In this document: positions 43,850-55,859 of the stretch, one piece after another
Layout: each line of letters opens with the position of its first letter
How positions within the stretch are numbered: the first letter of the stretch is position 1
DNA from: Acorus gramineus
Lineage: Eukaryota > Streptophyta > Magnoliopsida > Acorales > Acoraceae
Assembly (NCBI GenBank): GCA_030737835.1
Contig: CM060849.1
Span: forward strand, 4,836,001-4,900,000
Direction of reading: 5' to 3'
Length of the DNA stretch: 64,000 bases
Position numbers and translations under genes: made by a program
Notes under the pieces: model-generated
Databases searched by the model: none
What the model was told of the DNA's origin: nothing
Seen by the model: the letters and a program-made list of their open reading frames with translations, nothing else

Positions 43850-45545
43850 TTCGCCATGCAAACTTCCCGTGTGCCCATGAGGGAATACCGCCAACCCGAA
43901 ATCAACAATGAGTCTTCCCATATATTTTCAACGTAGAATTGTTGTCCGGGGATGATCCTTTTGTTTCAACCCAACCAAATCTCCCATAACGCAGCCGGGA
44001 GGGTGATATTGAGCACATGGGATTCAATTCTCACGTTTCCCTATCTCGAATATGACTTCATCTGCTACCAAAGATCAGCTCTGTTTCTATAGTCGGTGTG
44101 GATCCCTCTTGCCATGCAAATATTACTCAACAAAGAGGCTACAGTCGGGCATTGACATAAAAGATGATCCATTGTTTTTGTGTTAGCATTACAAAGTTCG
44201 TAAGTTGTCGATTCAGCCGACCTCCAATTCGCTCTATACGCCTTTGTTAATAAAAGATCTTGAAAAGCCAACCACGAGAATATTTTCACCTTAAGAGGCA
44301 TCTTCCTCTTCCACAACCATTTTGTTTGGATCACCACATTCACATCGATAGAATGACTTAACAGTGAAAGACATTGATTGAGGCCCAAGTAAGGGCGTCC
44401 TCACCAAAGGGCCTCACAACCACAACCTAAAGCATCTCCATCAGTTACACAACCTCTGTCTCCGCTGTGATTCGGTGTTGGTGGAGATGCTAATCTCCCT
44501 CGTTAGTCCCAACAGACCTACATTGAAGCAAGTTACATTCCTTGTATTCCGCCAATCTGAATAGTCGAGGAAATGCAACTCGTAGTGGAGCTTCATAGGA
44601 CCACTTGTCTAACCAAAAACAAATTCGATCCCCTTTGCTAATCTACCATCAAAGTGCTTACGTGAAGGTCTCCCCCAATGAGAACCAGCCTACAAAGAAA
44701 GGACATTCTATTGGTTGGGGACAGGAATAGCGCTCCTACGTTACCCACAATATAACGTTCTTTGAAAAGTTGCACCCAAGCGCAAGAGGTTTGGTTGAAG
44801 TGCCCAACGCCATAACAATTTTGCCAGAAGTGCTTGACTCATAGCTTCTTGATCCAACACACCTAAAACACCCACGTCCCTTGATTAGCATATAGACTCT
44901 CAAGCCACTAGATGTTTCTTGTTTTCATTTCTGCTTGCGCCATTTCAAAAGAAGCGCCATCTAATCACTTCGAGATCACCGATTTAAGAAGAGTTAGTTT
45001 TTTGCCAGAACTGAAGCATCAATACTTATGCCATCCTTCAAGCTTCTTCACACAACATTCTACCAATGGAGACCAGTTCTTGCATAGAAGTCTTCATTAA
45101 ACCAGTGGGAGACCAGGGTGACAAGGGGGTGCCCGCTGGATAGCACATTCAAAACTTCCATCCATCGCTTCAGCCCTTCGGTTCTCCACATTAATGGCGC
45201 ACATTGAGTTTTTTGACCAATTGATTTTCAAGCATGAGAGTAACAAAAAACACATTAGAATAAACCTAAACCCCTCAAGTACGTTCACTTCTGTTGCAAC
45301 AAAAACAATGGTATCATCGGCTTAGTAGAGGTGAGTGATTGGGGTGCCTCCCGCCACAGAAGGAATCCCAACAATCCAGCCCACCCTCGCCGCCTTCAGA
45401 CACATGCGGCTCAACACGTTCGCTAATGTCGAGAACAACAAAGGGGACAACGGATATCCATGTCTAAGGCCACGATGGTGGGGGAACAAGCAACATTGGG
45501 CGCCATTAATTGTCAATCGGGCATTAGCCGAACATAAGCACATTT
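43850..45545 (-). pseudogene. L1-type LINE ORF2 relic (RT and zf-RVT)
   Basis: On the minus strand from 45,543: ARLTINGAQCCLFPHHRGLR, then PLSPLLFSTLANVLSRM, then GGTPITHLY followed by a stop and ADDTIVFV, so the catalytic YADD has a stop at or beside its Tyr. LKINWSKNSM and LPLV follow. Downstream come scattered LINE text and, at 44,388-44,065, the zf-RVT domain (LWKRKMPLKVKIFSWLAFQD, then MDHLLCQCPT). Many stops and frameshifts; no poly-A tail or TSD recognised. The endonuclease domain would lie beyond 45,545 but is not visible, so the copy is 5'-truncated. Confidence 0.85.
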
Positions 45546-45962
45546 ATTATTAAATATAAATTAGAGTATCATCCAAAAATAAAAAAGAGAATAATCTATT
45601 AAAAAATTAAAACAATTCCATAACAAATGTTTTAAATAGTTTCCAAATAAAAATTAAAAATTTTATAGAAAATTTTTAGGTTTTTTGCATGTATACCATA
45701 AAAAAAAATAGTATTTATTTTTATACCTCCAAAAATATCGTATTTAATTTTATATCATTAGAATTTTTTTAATGTAAAAATGTGTCCCTCTTTTATTATT
45801 TTTAATTAAAATGAACCTTAACTATGGTTAGTTTTTTAACCAAGAAGTAAAAGTGACAAAAATAATCTTAATATATAATATTTATCATAATGTAAATAAT
45901 TAAACATAATAATCTAATTAATTATATGTTCTTTCCAAATAAATCGTGAGCAATTCAACCTT
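45546..45962. other. AT-rich spacer
   Basis: Very AT-rich, no coding potential and no repeat ends recognised. Similar text continues at 46,102-46,850. Confidence 0.5.
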
Positions 45963-45977
45963 AATCATTCTTTCCTT

Positions 45978-46086
45978 ACCGAATCTCCTCTTGTTAGGAT
46001 GTGAGAGGTATCCCTTCTTTAGTGAGGGGACTTGGGTTCGAGTCTTGCTGCCTGCTGATAGGGGAAGATTTTACCAAGAAAAAAAA
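45978..46086 (+). mobile_element. Short SINE with 15-bp target duplication
   Basis: AATCATTCTTTCCTT occurs at 45,963-45,977 and again at 46,087-46,101. Between them is a 109-bp insert with a good B box (GGTTCGAGTCT near 46,030-46,045) that ends in an A run. A long TSD plus 3' oligo-A is diagnostic of LINE-driven retroposition. The A box is unclear, so it may be 5'-truncated or a different family from the SINE at 42,280. Confidence 0.8.
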
Positions 46087-46101
46087 AATCATTCTTTCCT
46101 T

Positions 46102-46859
46102 TCCTTCCAATCAGGATCTAATTTTTTTAAAAAAATTTCATTTTTTTGTAATATATATGATTAATGGTTTTCAAAATAATTTTATTTCATTTTAATTAAT
46201 GTAAGTATTAATAATTATTATGTTTTTGTTAATAAATAATTTGTATGATTAATTTTTATGTTTTTTTATTTTAGATGAAAATTTGTTATTTTCATGTTAA
46301 AATTAATATTTTTTATTTTTATAAATATTGTATTTGGTAGGTTAAATATGCAAAAAAATAATAATAATAAGGGTGATTTGGTTATTTCTCCAAGACTTTA
46401 ACAGTTTTAATTAAAATTTAGATAGAAGTTAACTAGGATGGTAAATATATATTAGTTCTATATATTTTAATGGTATAAAAATAAATAGATTATTTGAAAT
46501 GATAAATAATTAAATAGTATGTTTTTGGATGGTATACATAAAAAAAAACTCAAAATAAATTCTTAAAAAAAAAATTAATAGAAATTTGTTCACTCCAAAA
46601 TGATTAGTGTGAAATCCCTTAAGGAATGTAAAAACACATTCTCTAAATACACCGTGTATAGATTTTAGATTGGGATCCAAATATGGGTTGGGGGTGGGGG
46701 CTTGTGAATTTGCTTTTCCGCATTCTGTATTTCGGATTAATTCATAGGTGCGGGAATGAGTATTGGTACGGGTTAAACATAAAAATGTTAGCTCAAAAGA
46801 ACAATGAAAAGAAAGATTCCTGTGGAGAAGACAACTGATTTTTTAGAAAAAAAGAGATT
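46102..46859. other. AT-rich spacer upstream of the PPR gene
   Basis: Low-complexity A/T text; no gene or terminal repeats seen. Confidence 0.5.
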
Positions 46860-46970
46860 AAGATTTTCTATTAGTGGAGTTAAAAATTTAGAAAAACTAT
46901 ATATACGTAGCGATGAGATTAAATTATCATAAGAAATAGGTGATGGAATTAATAAGAGTTACCGAGACAT
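46860..46970. repeat. Dispersed repeat directly upstream of the PPR start
   Basis: About 105 bp, roughly 85 percent identical by eye to 37,841-37,950. It ends about 20 bp before the PPR start codon, so it occupies the position expected for the promoter/5' UTR or the missing N-terminus. Family unknown. Confidence 0.7.
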
Positions 46971-46991
46971 AAAAAATGCATAGTAATAAGA

Positions 46992-49073
46992 ATGGTGACC
47001 GTAATGATGGAGGGCCACACCGTCCCGAAACTTTTAAAATCATGCGCCACCGCTCGCTCCCTCTCCCTCGGCCAATCCATCCACAACCGCGTCATCGTCT
47101 CCGGCCTCTCCTCCGACCCCTACATCTCCTCCTCCCTCCTTCACTTCTACTCCAAATGCGATCAAACCCAACTCGCCCGCAAAGTCTTCGACGCTATGCC
47201 CACGAAGAACGTCGTCGCGTGGACCTCCATCATCGCCGCCTACTCACGCTCCAACGACCCGGGCATGGCCTTCTCCATGTACGACCACATGCGCGCGCGC
47301 GGCGTCCTCCCCAACTCGATCACCCTCTTGTCGTTATTGTTGCCCTCACCGCCTCGGTTTATCAACGTGCAATGCGTGCACGCGTGCGCCGTCCGCACAG
47401 GCTTCGCGGGGAGTCTCGTCGTCGTGAATTCAATGCTGAACGCGTACGCGAAGAGCGGGAACGTTGACGTCTCGCGCGCGTTGTTCGATGAGATGCGCTG
47501 CTTTCGGGATGTCGTTTCTTGGAATTGTGTGGTCTCTGGGTATGCGTGGTGTGGAAATTTGAAGGAGTCGATGAGTCTCGTGAAGCTGATGATGGGTATT
47601 GGGGGAGAGAGTGTAAAACCCGATGCGCAGACCTTCACGTCTTTGTTATCTGGGGTTTCTGATCATGGAGAGCTGAAGCTGGGCAAGTCGGTCCATGCCC
47701 AGATCTTGGTTTCTGGATTGAGACCCGATAGGCATGTCGAGACTGCTCTTCTTGGCATGTATTTGAATTGCGGGAGCACAGACGATGCGTTGTTGGTCTT
47801 CGATGGGATGTTGGATGCAGATGCTGTTTCGTGGACTGCGATGATATCTGGACTTGTTCAGAACTTTAGAGTGAATGATGCGTTGATTGTGTTTCGTAAA
47901 TTGTTGGCGTCCGGAGCATTGGTAAATTCGATAGAAACGTTTGCCAGTGTGTTAGCAGCTTGCGCGCAGATGGGTTTGTTCTTGATGGGGGCATCCATTC
48001 ACTGTTATATTATACGACACAAGATAAGTGTGGATTTATCGGTGCAGAATTCACTTGTCACAATGTATGCGAAGTGTGGTCGCTTAGATGTTGGCCGGGC
48101 AATTTTCAATCGGATGCATATTAGGAATTCAGTTTCTTGGAATGCAATGCTCTCTGGGTATGCCCGGAATGGATGCCTGAATGAGGCATTCTCACTCTTT
48201 GATGAGATGAGGATGACGACTCAAATACCTGACTCAATTTCCATTGTATTGGTTCTCCAAGCATGTGCATCGGTGGGTGTGCTCCAGCATGGAAAATGGG
48301 TGCATGGTTTTATCGTCCGAAGTGGGATTATTATGCGATGCATCTCTGTTGACACTGCTCTCATTGATATGTACTCGAAATGTGGGGACCTACAAAAGGC
48401 GTGGAAATGCTTCGATGAGATGCCAGAAAAGGATATGGTGTCATGGAGTGCGATCATTGCTGGACATGGAGGCCATGGACATGGAGAGGTTGCTTTGAAG
48501 ATTTATCAGGATTTCCTGGCTACAGGGCTCAAACCAAACAGTGTCATTTTCCTATCTGTGCTGTCTGCATGTAGCCATTCAGGGATGGTTTCTCAAGGAC
48601 TTCAGATCTTTCAGTCCATGACAGAGGAGTTTGGGATCAAGCCAGCTTTAGAACATTGTGGTTGTGTTGTTGATTTGCTCAGTCGGTCAGGAAGGGTGAG
48701 TGAGGCTGAAACATTTGTCAGGTGGATGTTGCCAAATCCCAATGCTGATGTTCTAGGCATACTTCTTGAAGCGTGTAAGATGTATGGATATGAGAGACTG
48801 CATAGAGAGATTACAAGACAAGTCACTGAATTGAAGCCTAAAACTGCTGAGAATTATGTACAGCTTGCCCAAAGCTATGCTGCTCTGAACCTCTGGGAAG
48901 GTGTTGGTGAGACATGGGCAATGATGAGAACGTTGGGCTTGAAGAAGACGCCTGGTTGGAGTTTTATCGAGTTGCTCGGGACCATCACACCATTCTTTGT
49001 TAATGACTCGTCTCATCCTTCTTATGAAGAAATTGTCTCTGTGCTGAAACTATTGGAATGGGAATATAGATGA
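46992..49073 (+). CDS. PLS-class pentatricopeptide repeat protein with E domains
   Basis: 693 codons, no introns. PPR proteins bind organellar RNA one base per repeat; PLS-E members usually support C-to-U editing. Around a dozen degenerate 31-36-residue repeats are visible (for example LLHFYSKCDQTQLARKVFDA, VVSWNCVVSGYAWCGNLKES, LIDMYSKCGDLQKAWKCFDE). The C-terminus is the E1/E2 tail (ELKPKTAENYVQLAQSYAAL, KKTPGWSFIELLGTITPFFV); there is no DYW domain. Order and wording resemble Arabidopsis At4g04370 (PCMP-E99), recalled, not searched. The first in-frame Met (46,992) starts only about 10 residues before a repeat. The usual transit peptide and about 40 residues of the first repeat seem missing, and the DNA just upstream is a dispersed repeat. 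The frame is otherwise intact, so it may be a 5'-truncated gene or have an unseen upstream exon. Confidence 0.88.
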   Translation: MVTVMMEGHTVPKLLKSCATARSLSLGQSIHNRVIVSGLSSDPYISSSLLHFYSKCDQTQLARKVFDAMPTKNVVAWTSIIAAYSRSNDPGMAFSMYDHMRARGVLPNSITLLSLLLPSPPRFINVQCVHACAVRTGFAGSLVVVNSMLNAYAKSGNVDVSRALFDEMRCFRDVVSWNCVVSGYAWCGNLKESMSLVKLMMGIGGESVKPDAQTFTSLLSGVSDHGELKLGKSVHAQILVSGLRPDRHVETALLGMYLNCGSTDDALLVFDGMLDADAVSWTAMISGLVQNFRVNDALIVFRKLLASGALVNSIETFASVLAACAQMGLFLMGASIHCYIIRHKISVDLSVQNSLVTMYAKCGRLDVGRAIFNRMHIRNSVSWNAMLSGYARNGCLNEAFSLFDEMRMTTQIPDSISIVLVLQACASVGVLQHGKWVHGFIVRSGIIMRCISVDTALIDMYSKCGDLQKAWKCFDEMPEKDMVSWSAIIAGHGGHGHGEVALKIYQDFLATGLKPNSVIFLSVLSACSHSGMVSQGLQIFQSMTEEFGIKPALEHCGCVVDLLSRSGRVSEAETFVRWMLPNPNADVLGILLEACKMYGYERLHREITRQVTELKPKTAENYVQLAQSYAALNLWEGVGETWAMMRTLGLKKTPGWSFIELLGTITPFFVNDSSHPSYEEIVSVLKLLEWEYR

Positions 49074-50779
49074 CAAACAAACAAAGACCTTGTTAGTGTG
49101 ATATTAGACAAGGTTATAACGTCCAAAACCCAAAGTCAAGTTACAGGAAATGCCCATGACAATGGCATTTATTGCGAGAATTGATCTCCTCAGGGGGGCC
49201 TGCATGTGTGATGCACACCACTTGCAAATGGAACCAGAATTCCCAGTTTATGGTGACTCTCTGAGATTTTGCCTTTCCCCTATTTGCAATATAATCATCC
49301 ACATTTTTTTTCTTCTGGTGAACACTGCAATAACTAGAATACTTAAAGCAAGATTACTTTGTGGAACTCTTGTTTCTTTCATTTTCATTTATTTTGACTT
49401 TTGACCAATTCTTCTTAAAACCTAGTGTTTGAGTTTTATTTAGTGATTATACATCTGTGTATGCATTTTAAACAAATGTACTTTATGCTTGATTTTGACA
49501 TCTTAAAGCACGGCTCAATTGTCATTAGAAAATTTCTTCATAATTATTTCACCCTTCAAGGGCTTACTCTTTTTTTACACTGTACAGGTGCTTCTTCAGA
49601 GGAGGAAACTGTGAGAACAGATATTTCAGCAGGTTGAATGAGGTGCAGCCACACGAACGAAAATGGCTCAGTGGAATACTGCTCATTGACCAGGTACAAA
49701 ACGAATCTGTTCACATTACTTTTATCCTTGCTAATGGTTTGTCTAATTTTGATGATTAAAGATACCCCACACAATCAACTCTTGTCTACTGAACTGTATA
49801 CATGAACACAGTTTTTGTTCCGAACAATGGAATTCTGCCTCGCAAAACTTGGTTGCTACTGAAATTGGATGGACATGGGTGTGCTTGGATTGTGCCTTTT
49901 GAAATAGTGGCATGACGTTAAATCTGAAAGATCCTGAAGTGCCTGTTGTAAATCAGAAAAAAAAATCTATGGTTTTAGACTGCTATTTTTTGGTATGCTT
50001 GTATCATATATTTTAATAATCTAATGTGCTATTTTGGTGCTGAATGGGACAAAAAGGGGATCGAGATGATATGTAGAACCAGCAGTTGTAATCTAACCTA
50101 TGGCATGTTTTGGATTTAAAAACTGAACCTGCACACGAAAACATTTATTTTTGATCTTTGATTTATGTGGATAAGTAACACAAACCTATTAAAGATTTAA
50201 TTTCTATTTGGTCGGAGAAGTAATATTGGTCTCCCTGATAATGGATGACTAGAATGTGTGCTGAAAGAGCGTGGTGTAGCTCTTCAGAAAGTGGATAGAA
50301 TTAATGAAATTCCAAGTTAGTATAATGAATGCCATTCACTTCCTAATTTTCTATAGTGGAAGAACATCCTGCATCCTCAAAATTTATGGTTAATCTGACA
50401 GGATCTTCTCAATTTATTTATAACTTGGATAGGGCCTTCAATGATTGGGTCAAAAGAACTTCATAGTTTTATAGTCATTTCCCAATTAAATATTTCTTTG
50501 TCATCTGTGGTTTGTTATCTGCTCATATTTCTTTTAGATATGCAATGGAAAGAAATTTCAGATGTATGTCACAGACTGTTTTATTATCTGCTGAATCAAG
50601 ACTGTTTACTTTAGGGATATTGCTGAATGATGGCTATGGTCCAGTTATTCCCTACACAGGTTTTGATTAAAGCTATAAAATTAGTAGGAAATTGGCAGGG
50701 AGGATCCAACTTAAATGACTATATTGCTATTTGATTTCCCCTGTGTTCCATAAAATTTTTAAAAAAAGTTATAGCAACT
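49074..50779. other. 3' flank of the PPR gene
   Basis: Probably contains the PPR 3' UTR. Short frames only; no recognisable second gene, RNA or repeat ends. Confidence 0.5.
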
Positions 50780-51225
50780 ATTAATGTAACGAATATGGTT
50801 TTCCTAGTCGTTTTATGTTTTCAAGTTAGGTTTTGTGCATTGGATCATGTTCTTATAATGTTTTGGAGGACTTATAGACCTCCAATTTCAGAAGTTAATA
50901 TATTCTTATTATGTTAGCTTTCCAACGCAACTTTTGGATTATGAATCCGATGTGTATAGGTTAAGTTGTGAGCCAAATTGTGTTAAGAGGTTGGGCAGAG
51001 GAATAGTGACGGCTCTAGGGTAAGCTGTCGACTTTGTGACGGGTCTCTTTGGTGCCGTCGACCTGCAAACAGTTTCAATTTTGAAATTTTTAGTTTTTAG
51101 AAAGGTTTAATGTGTATTACGTGATTGATGTGATTGGGATATGGTTGGTTATGTTGTTCCCCATGTATAAGAGTATATATTTACCCATTTTCTCTCTTTT
51201 TCCATTGAAACCCTAAAAACTCTAA

Positions 51226-51519
51226 GGGCTAGTTTGATAAAGGGATAAGGTTTTGATGATAAATTGTCCTAATTTTAGAGGATAAAGAGTCCATCAATTT
51301 TATTCATATTTACATTTGTCAAAATTGACGTAAAAAGTGGGGATAAATGCTATCCCAACATTTAGGTGGAATTTCCTCATTTTGAATTCAAAATTGGGAC
51401 AACTGTTCGTAGTTTATTCCAATTGTTTTTTATACCAAACGGGGATAAGCTGTTCTGTCACTCACTTATCCTCATAATTACCCTTTATCCCAACATTTAT
51501 CCCCTTGTCAAACCAGCCT
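51226..51519. mobile_element. Tourist-like MITE, copy 2
   Basis: 294 bp between TAA duplications (51,223-51,225 and 51,520-51,522). Inverted ends: GGGCTAGTTTGATAAAGGGATAA and ...TTATCCCCTTGTCAAACCAGCCT. The GGGC..GTTTG start and TAA target are typical of PIF/Harbinger MITEs. Related to 41,034-41,323. Confidence 0.85.
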
Positions 51520-52554
51520 TAAGCTTCTCTTCTTCACATCCTTTCTTTGGTGGCCGAGTAAGAAATCAGATAAGGATCTCAAAGAAGGGAATTGAGTGAG
51601 TAATTTCTGATCCTTATATATTTTTAGATGTTTGTGTTAGCATAGGAAGATCTCACGTATGTACTTTCGGATTTATAGCTTTCTTGAGTTTTTCTTCTTG
51701 GATTTTCGTAGATTTTGATGTAGTTTATATGATTTTCAGACTCTTGTGTTATAACTATGAATTCATGAAATTTTCAAGATGTTTTACATATCTTTCATGT
51801 CAAAAGAATAGGCTATGTATATATATCATGTCTTGGTTTAGTTATTAAATAAAGAAATCGTGTTTAGGGTCGTTTAATGCCTTGTTTTGACCCATATGTG
51901 CATAGATCCGAGTTTATACATGTTATTATTATTATTTTATGGAGTTGTAACTTGTAACATAGATCCATGTTAGTTGTTTTCTGCAAATAATAGATTTATG
52001 GTTTTCAAAGATTTTGGAATATGGTTTGATTGTTTTATATGTATGATTTATGAATCCTTGTAGGCCTAGGGTTAAATATAAAAGGATATCATGTCAGGTA
52101 TAATAATATATTATTTTCTTGTTGTTTTCAAAGGGTTTTATCGAGTATATTCAGATCTTTGTACCTACCAATCATGTTTTTCGTTTTATCGATATTTTTG
52201 TCATTTTCAAAAGTTAGGGTTTCCAATCGATTTTCCTCATAAACAATTGATCATTGATCCATCTCCTTGCTACTTTATATTGTTTTAAATGTGTCATATA
52301 TGGATTTTCAATAATATGGATGGATCTAGGTTTTCGTGTCAATTTGTTTAAAGACCCCTTATGAAAACAATATTTCCATTGAAATTATCCTTTTTCTTGT
52401 GGAGTTTTGTCAATTGAATAGAACCTTTGATTTTGATTGTTTAGACGATTTAGAACTGTTTTACGAATATTTTCAAAAGTATATTACATATGAATATAAG
52501 AGTAGGTGTGTCTTAGGTTTTTTTTTTTTTTTTTAAAAAAATGTTTGTGCTACA

Positions 52555-52660
52555 TTCTGGACGGCCCTTATTGGGGCCGTCGACTTCTTTTGGATAGCCC
52601 TTACTGGGGCCTTCAACTTGTTCTGGACAGCCTATCCTAGGATCGTCGGTTGCTAGGAAA
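52555..52660 (+). repeat. Degenerate tandem repeat in the large LTR
   Basis: Three imperfect units of about 33 bp (TCTGGACGGCCCTTATTGGGG type). A similar GACGGCTCTAGGG / GCCGTCGACC pair occurs at 51,008-51,065. Confidence 0.6.
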
Positions 52661-52898
52661 AAACCAGTAAATATGGTTTGGTTTAGTTGGTACCTGTTGT
52701 GATTATAGGCCGTATTGTTTCAGGAATCGTTAGGTTGTTGTAGAATTTATTGGATTAGTCTGTGTATCGTCAAATTGGAGGTGAGTGGATGTCTCTATTT
52801 ATTTTGAAACCATAGTCTATGTATATTTGTTGGCATCATGAATATTTTCTGATATTGAAATTTATCGTGTTTGAGGCATATGATCATGTCATTGCCAT

Positions 52899-53111
52899 GA
52901 GATCGGATCCCCTCCGAACTGCTTTTCCTCAATTCAGTTAGTATCCACTCATTTGATAACACGTGAAGGTTTCAAAAAAAAAAAAAAAAAATGCCAAATT
53001 TATGTTTAAACCAAGTTGACGGACGTTACCGTCAACTATCATCCTCTCCCCCTTTTTTTGGTCCCTCCCCCCGCCCATTTTATATTTTCTTACCTTCCCT
53101 CTCTCTATGGG
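52899..53111. repeat. Left terminal inverted repeat of the MULE
   Basis: About 213 bp, roughly 85-90 percent matched to the inverse of the right end for the first 70 bp, then with small indels. It includes an A run (52,974-52,991) and CCTCTCCCCCTTTTTTT. Confidence 0.85.
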
Positions 53112-53593
53112 CTTCCTTGAAAAATCAAAAGGCTAGGCCCAACATATCCTATAAAAAACCATGTAGATTCAATAAAAATCAAAAGCAGGCTCAATGAAGA
53201 AACTGGTTTTTTAGTTAACGCTCAACGAAACTGGTTTTCAGATTTTCTCTTTTGTACATATTAGGATTCAATGTAAAACCTAACAAAACTGATTTTTAGA
53301 TTTCCTCTATTGTGCATTTTTTGATCCAATGTAAAGTCTAACAAAATTGGTTTTTACAAATTTCCTTTTTCGTGCATATCAAGATCCAATGTAAAATCTC
53401 CACTTTAACCCCACAGCGAGTGTCCTATCTTTATTTGGAGGACTAAATGGAGTTTATAGGATTTTGGGAGTTGAGAATATTGTTTGATTATATTTTACTC
53501 AAGTATTATTATAAGACATGCAATCATTTTACTCAAGTATTATTATAAGACATGCAATTTAAATTAGTTTTGAAACATTGAATCCCAATAGGT

Positions 53594-54510
53594 ATGCAAT
53601 GTGACTCAGCTGAAGATGCAAATGATTTTTATACTTAATACAGTAAGCAAGTTGAGTTCAACATTCGAAAAAATTCAACCAAAACTGTAAATGCAATTAT
53701 TCAAAAAAGATAATATATTTTCTCAAGAGAAGGCTTTCGGAAGAATGATCGACTTGAGAAAAGTGTTCGGTCCAATGTGCAAAAACAAGATGTTGATGCC
53801 ATGCAGAGTTTACCATTCAACGCCAATTGAATGGAAAATATATAGTTTCAAGATTTGAGTCAACCCATAATCATGATGTGATGAGCTCAAGTAAAGTTCA
53901 ATTTTTAATGTTGCATAGGTGTATAACTTCTTCTCAAGCTGGAGAAGCTGATATAGTATCAAGTTCTGGACTACCACAAAAAATGACAATGAAATTGATG
54001 GGTAGGCAAGCTCGTGGATATGACAATTTTGGTTTTACGAATGTGGATTTGAAGAATTATTTGCGCACAAAGCAAAAAACTGCGATGAAGAGAAGGGATG
54101 CACATGCTGTGATGGAATACTTTCAAACCACGCAAGAACGAAATCCTTCTTATTATGCCATTCAACACGATAATGAGGCACTGTTAATGAATATTTTTTG
54201 GGCAGGCTCTAAACTGATGGTTGACTACGCACATTTTGGTGATGTTATTTGCTTTGATACAACATACAAAACCAATAAAGAAGAGCGACCATTTAGTTTA
54301 TTTGTTGGTGTAAACTATCACAAGTAATCAATTGTGTTTGGTGTTACTCTGTTATATGCTGAGACAATTCCTATATTTGAGTGGTTGTTCCATGTTTTTG
54401 TTAAAGCAATGGATGGGAAGGAACCTAGGATTATTATTACTAATCAAGATACCGTAATGGCAAGTGCAATAGTTTTAACTTTGCAATTGAAATATAGATT
54501 CAGGTACTAA
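53594..54510 (+). pseudogene. FAR1-like MULE transposase, broken
   Basis: The upstream part carries pieces of a FAR1-type DNA-binding domain (SAEDANDFYT, then FSREGFRKND) with stops. From 53,827 an open stretch of 166 codons reads FESTHNHDVMS, a linker with LRTKQKTAMKRRDAHAVMEY, then RNPSYYAIQHD. The start of the MULE domain follows: FGDVICFDTTYKTNKEERPF, FVGVNYHK. A TAA at 54,325-54,327 sits where CAA is expected, and the same frame continues SIVFGVTLLYAETIPIFEWL and IIITNQDTVMASAIV before similarity ends. The C-terminal half and the SWIM zinc finger are missing. Its position between MULE TIRs makes it a transposase relic rather than a light-signalling gene. Confidence 0.85.
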
Positions 54511-54779
54511 AGTGATGCATTTCACTGAAAAGTTCTAGTAATACCATGCAACATTATGAATAACAACAAGCTCCTAGATAACACCAGAAAATATAACAAA
54601 TGGATAAGTGTCTCATGAACACTTGTAGGGATTTTTTTACAGTATACTTGTACATGATTTACACACCCACAAGAACAAGCCCATGCGTTGTCCATTTTTT
54701 TTTCTAGATCCAAATCGCCTTTTCATGGCCCCCAAAGGATTTCCTTTTTTTTTCCTTCTCTCAAAGACCCATATTAACC

Positions 54780-54975
54780 AAGAAAATCACCTCCTCATCA
54801 ATGAGAAATCCCACTTTATTTTCATCCTAATTTCAGTCCAACACCAATACCTCTTCATCAATGAGAAATCTCATTTTCTTTTCAGCCCTATGTCAGTCCA
54901 AAATCAATACCTCTTCATCAATGAGAAATCCCATTTTATTTTCAACCCTAATTTCAGTCCATTATCAATTGAAAA
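54780..54975 (+). repeat. 59-bp tandem repeat, about three copies
   Basis: CATCAATGAGAAATC is repeated at about 59-bp spacing with TTTATTTTCA..CCTAATTTCAGTCCA between, at about 54,795, 54,855 and 54,915. Inside the MULE; no function evident. Confidence 0.85.
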
Positions 54976-55859
54976 AGAAAGAAATTCAAAAAACGATTGA
55001 ACCTAAAGGCTTACTAAAAAAACAGAGATGAAGAGCTGTCAACCTACCACAGAAATAGAGGTGAGGTGACCAGCAAGAGGAGGACGATCGGTGGATAGGG
55101 GTTTGGGGTTGGTCAGTCATCGTTAGAGATGACGATGAAGAGGGAGCCGGCGTGAAATCAGGCGGAGCAGACTTCAGGGTGAAGAAGGGTTTGGGGTTGA
55201 AGGTTTTTTGTTGGGTTATATGAGGAGAGAGGGAGTGAAAGAAAATGATGGGGATTGGGGATAGGGATCTCGCCACCTGAAACGGATCGGTCGATCAGAC
55301 AAAGAAGGATAAGAGAATGCTCGCCACCTTCAACGGATCAGTCATGATCAAACGAAGGTAGGATAAGAGATTAGTTCCCTCCACCTTCAACTCCCACAAG
55401 AAAAAGGATAAGAGATAAAGTTTGCACTAGAGAGTCCACTATTAGGTAAAGAGTCCACTCTTAGGCTCACTTTAAAGATATAATTTCAATTTAACTTCAC
55501 TTGACCTTGAAAAGAGATTTGAGTCTTGAAATTATGAATTCAAAACTCTTTCTAATGAGCCAAAGAACACCTCATTTTGATATCTGCATCAGAACTCTTT
55601 GAACATCTGAATGAATGGTTGATGATTTCATTTTGATGGGATGCTCCTGCATCAGACACCCCATGTTGGAGAAAAGCGCGTCCTCGAGCATCACATAATG
55701 GTCTTGATCACACTGAATATCGTCCAGGACGTCGGATTATGCACATCCAGTCCGACCAAATATTTTTGATCCAAGAATCTAGTAGAATTTTTACCAGAAG
55801 TGGTGGTGGGTGTGATAAGGCCAAGAATGACAAAAATAGATCATTATATTTATACCCAT

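Noticed and set aside
46030-46050. Possible tRNA gene (GGTTCGAGTC)
   Set aside because: Only the B box is present and no cloverleaf can be drawn; it belongs to a short SINE.
47240-47638. 132-codon minus-strand frame and others inside the PPR gene
   Set aside because: Shadows of the plus-strand PPR reading frame.
54986-55276. 96-codon minus-strand frame
   Set aside because: It crosses from MULE interior into the mini element's LTR; no domain.
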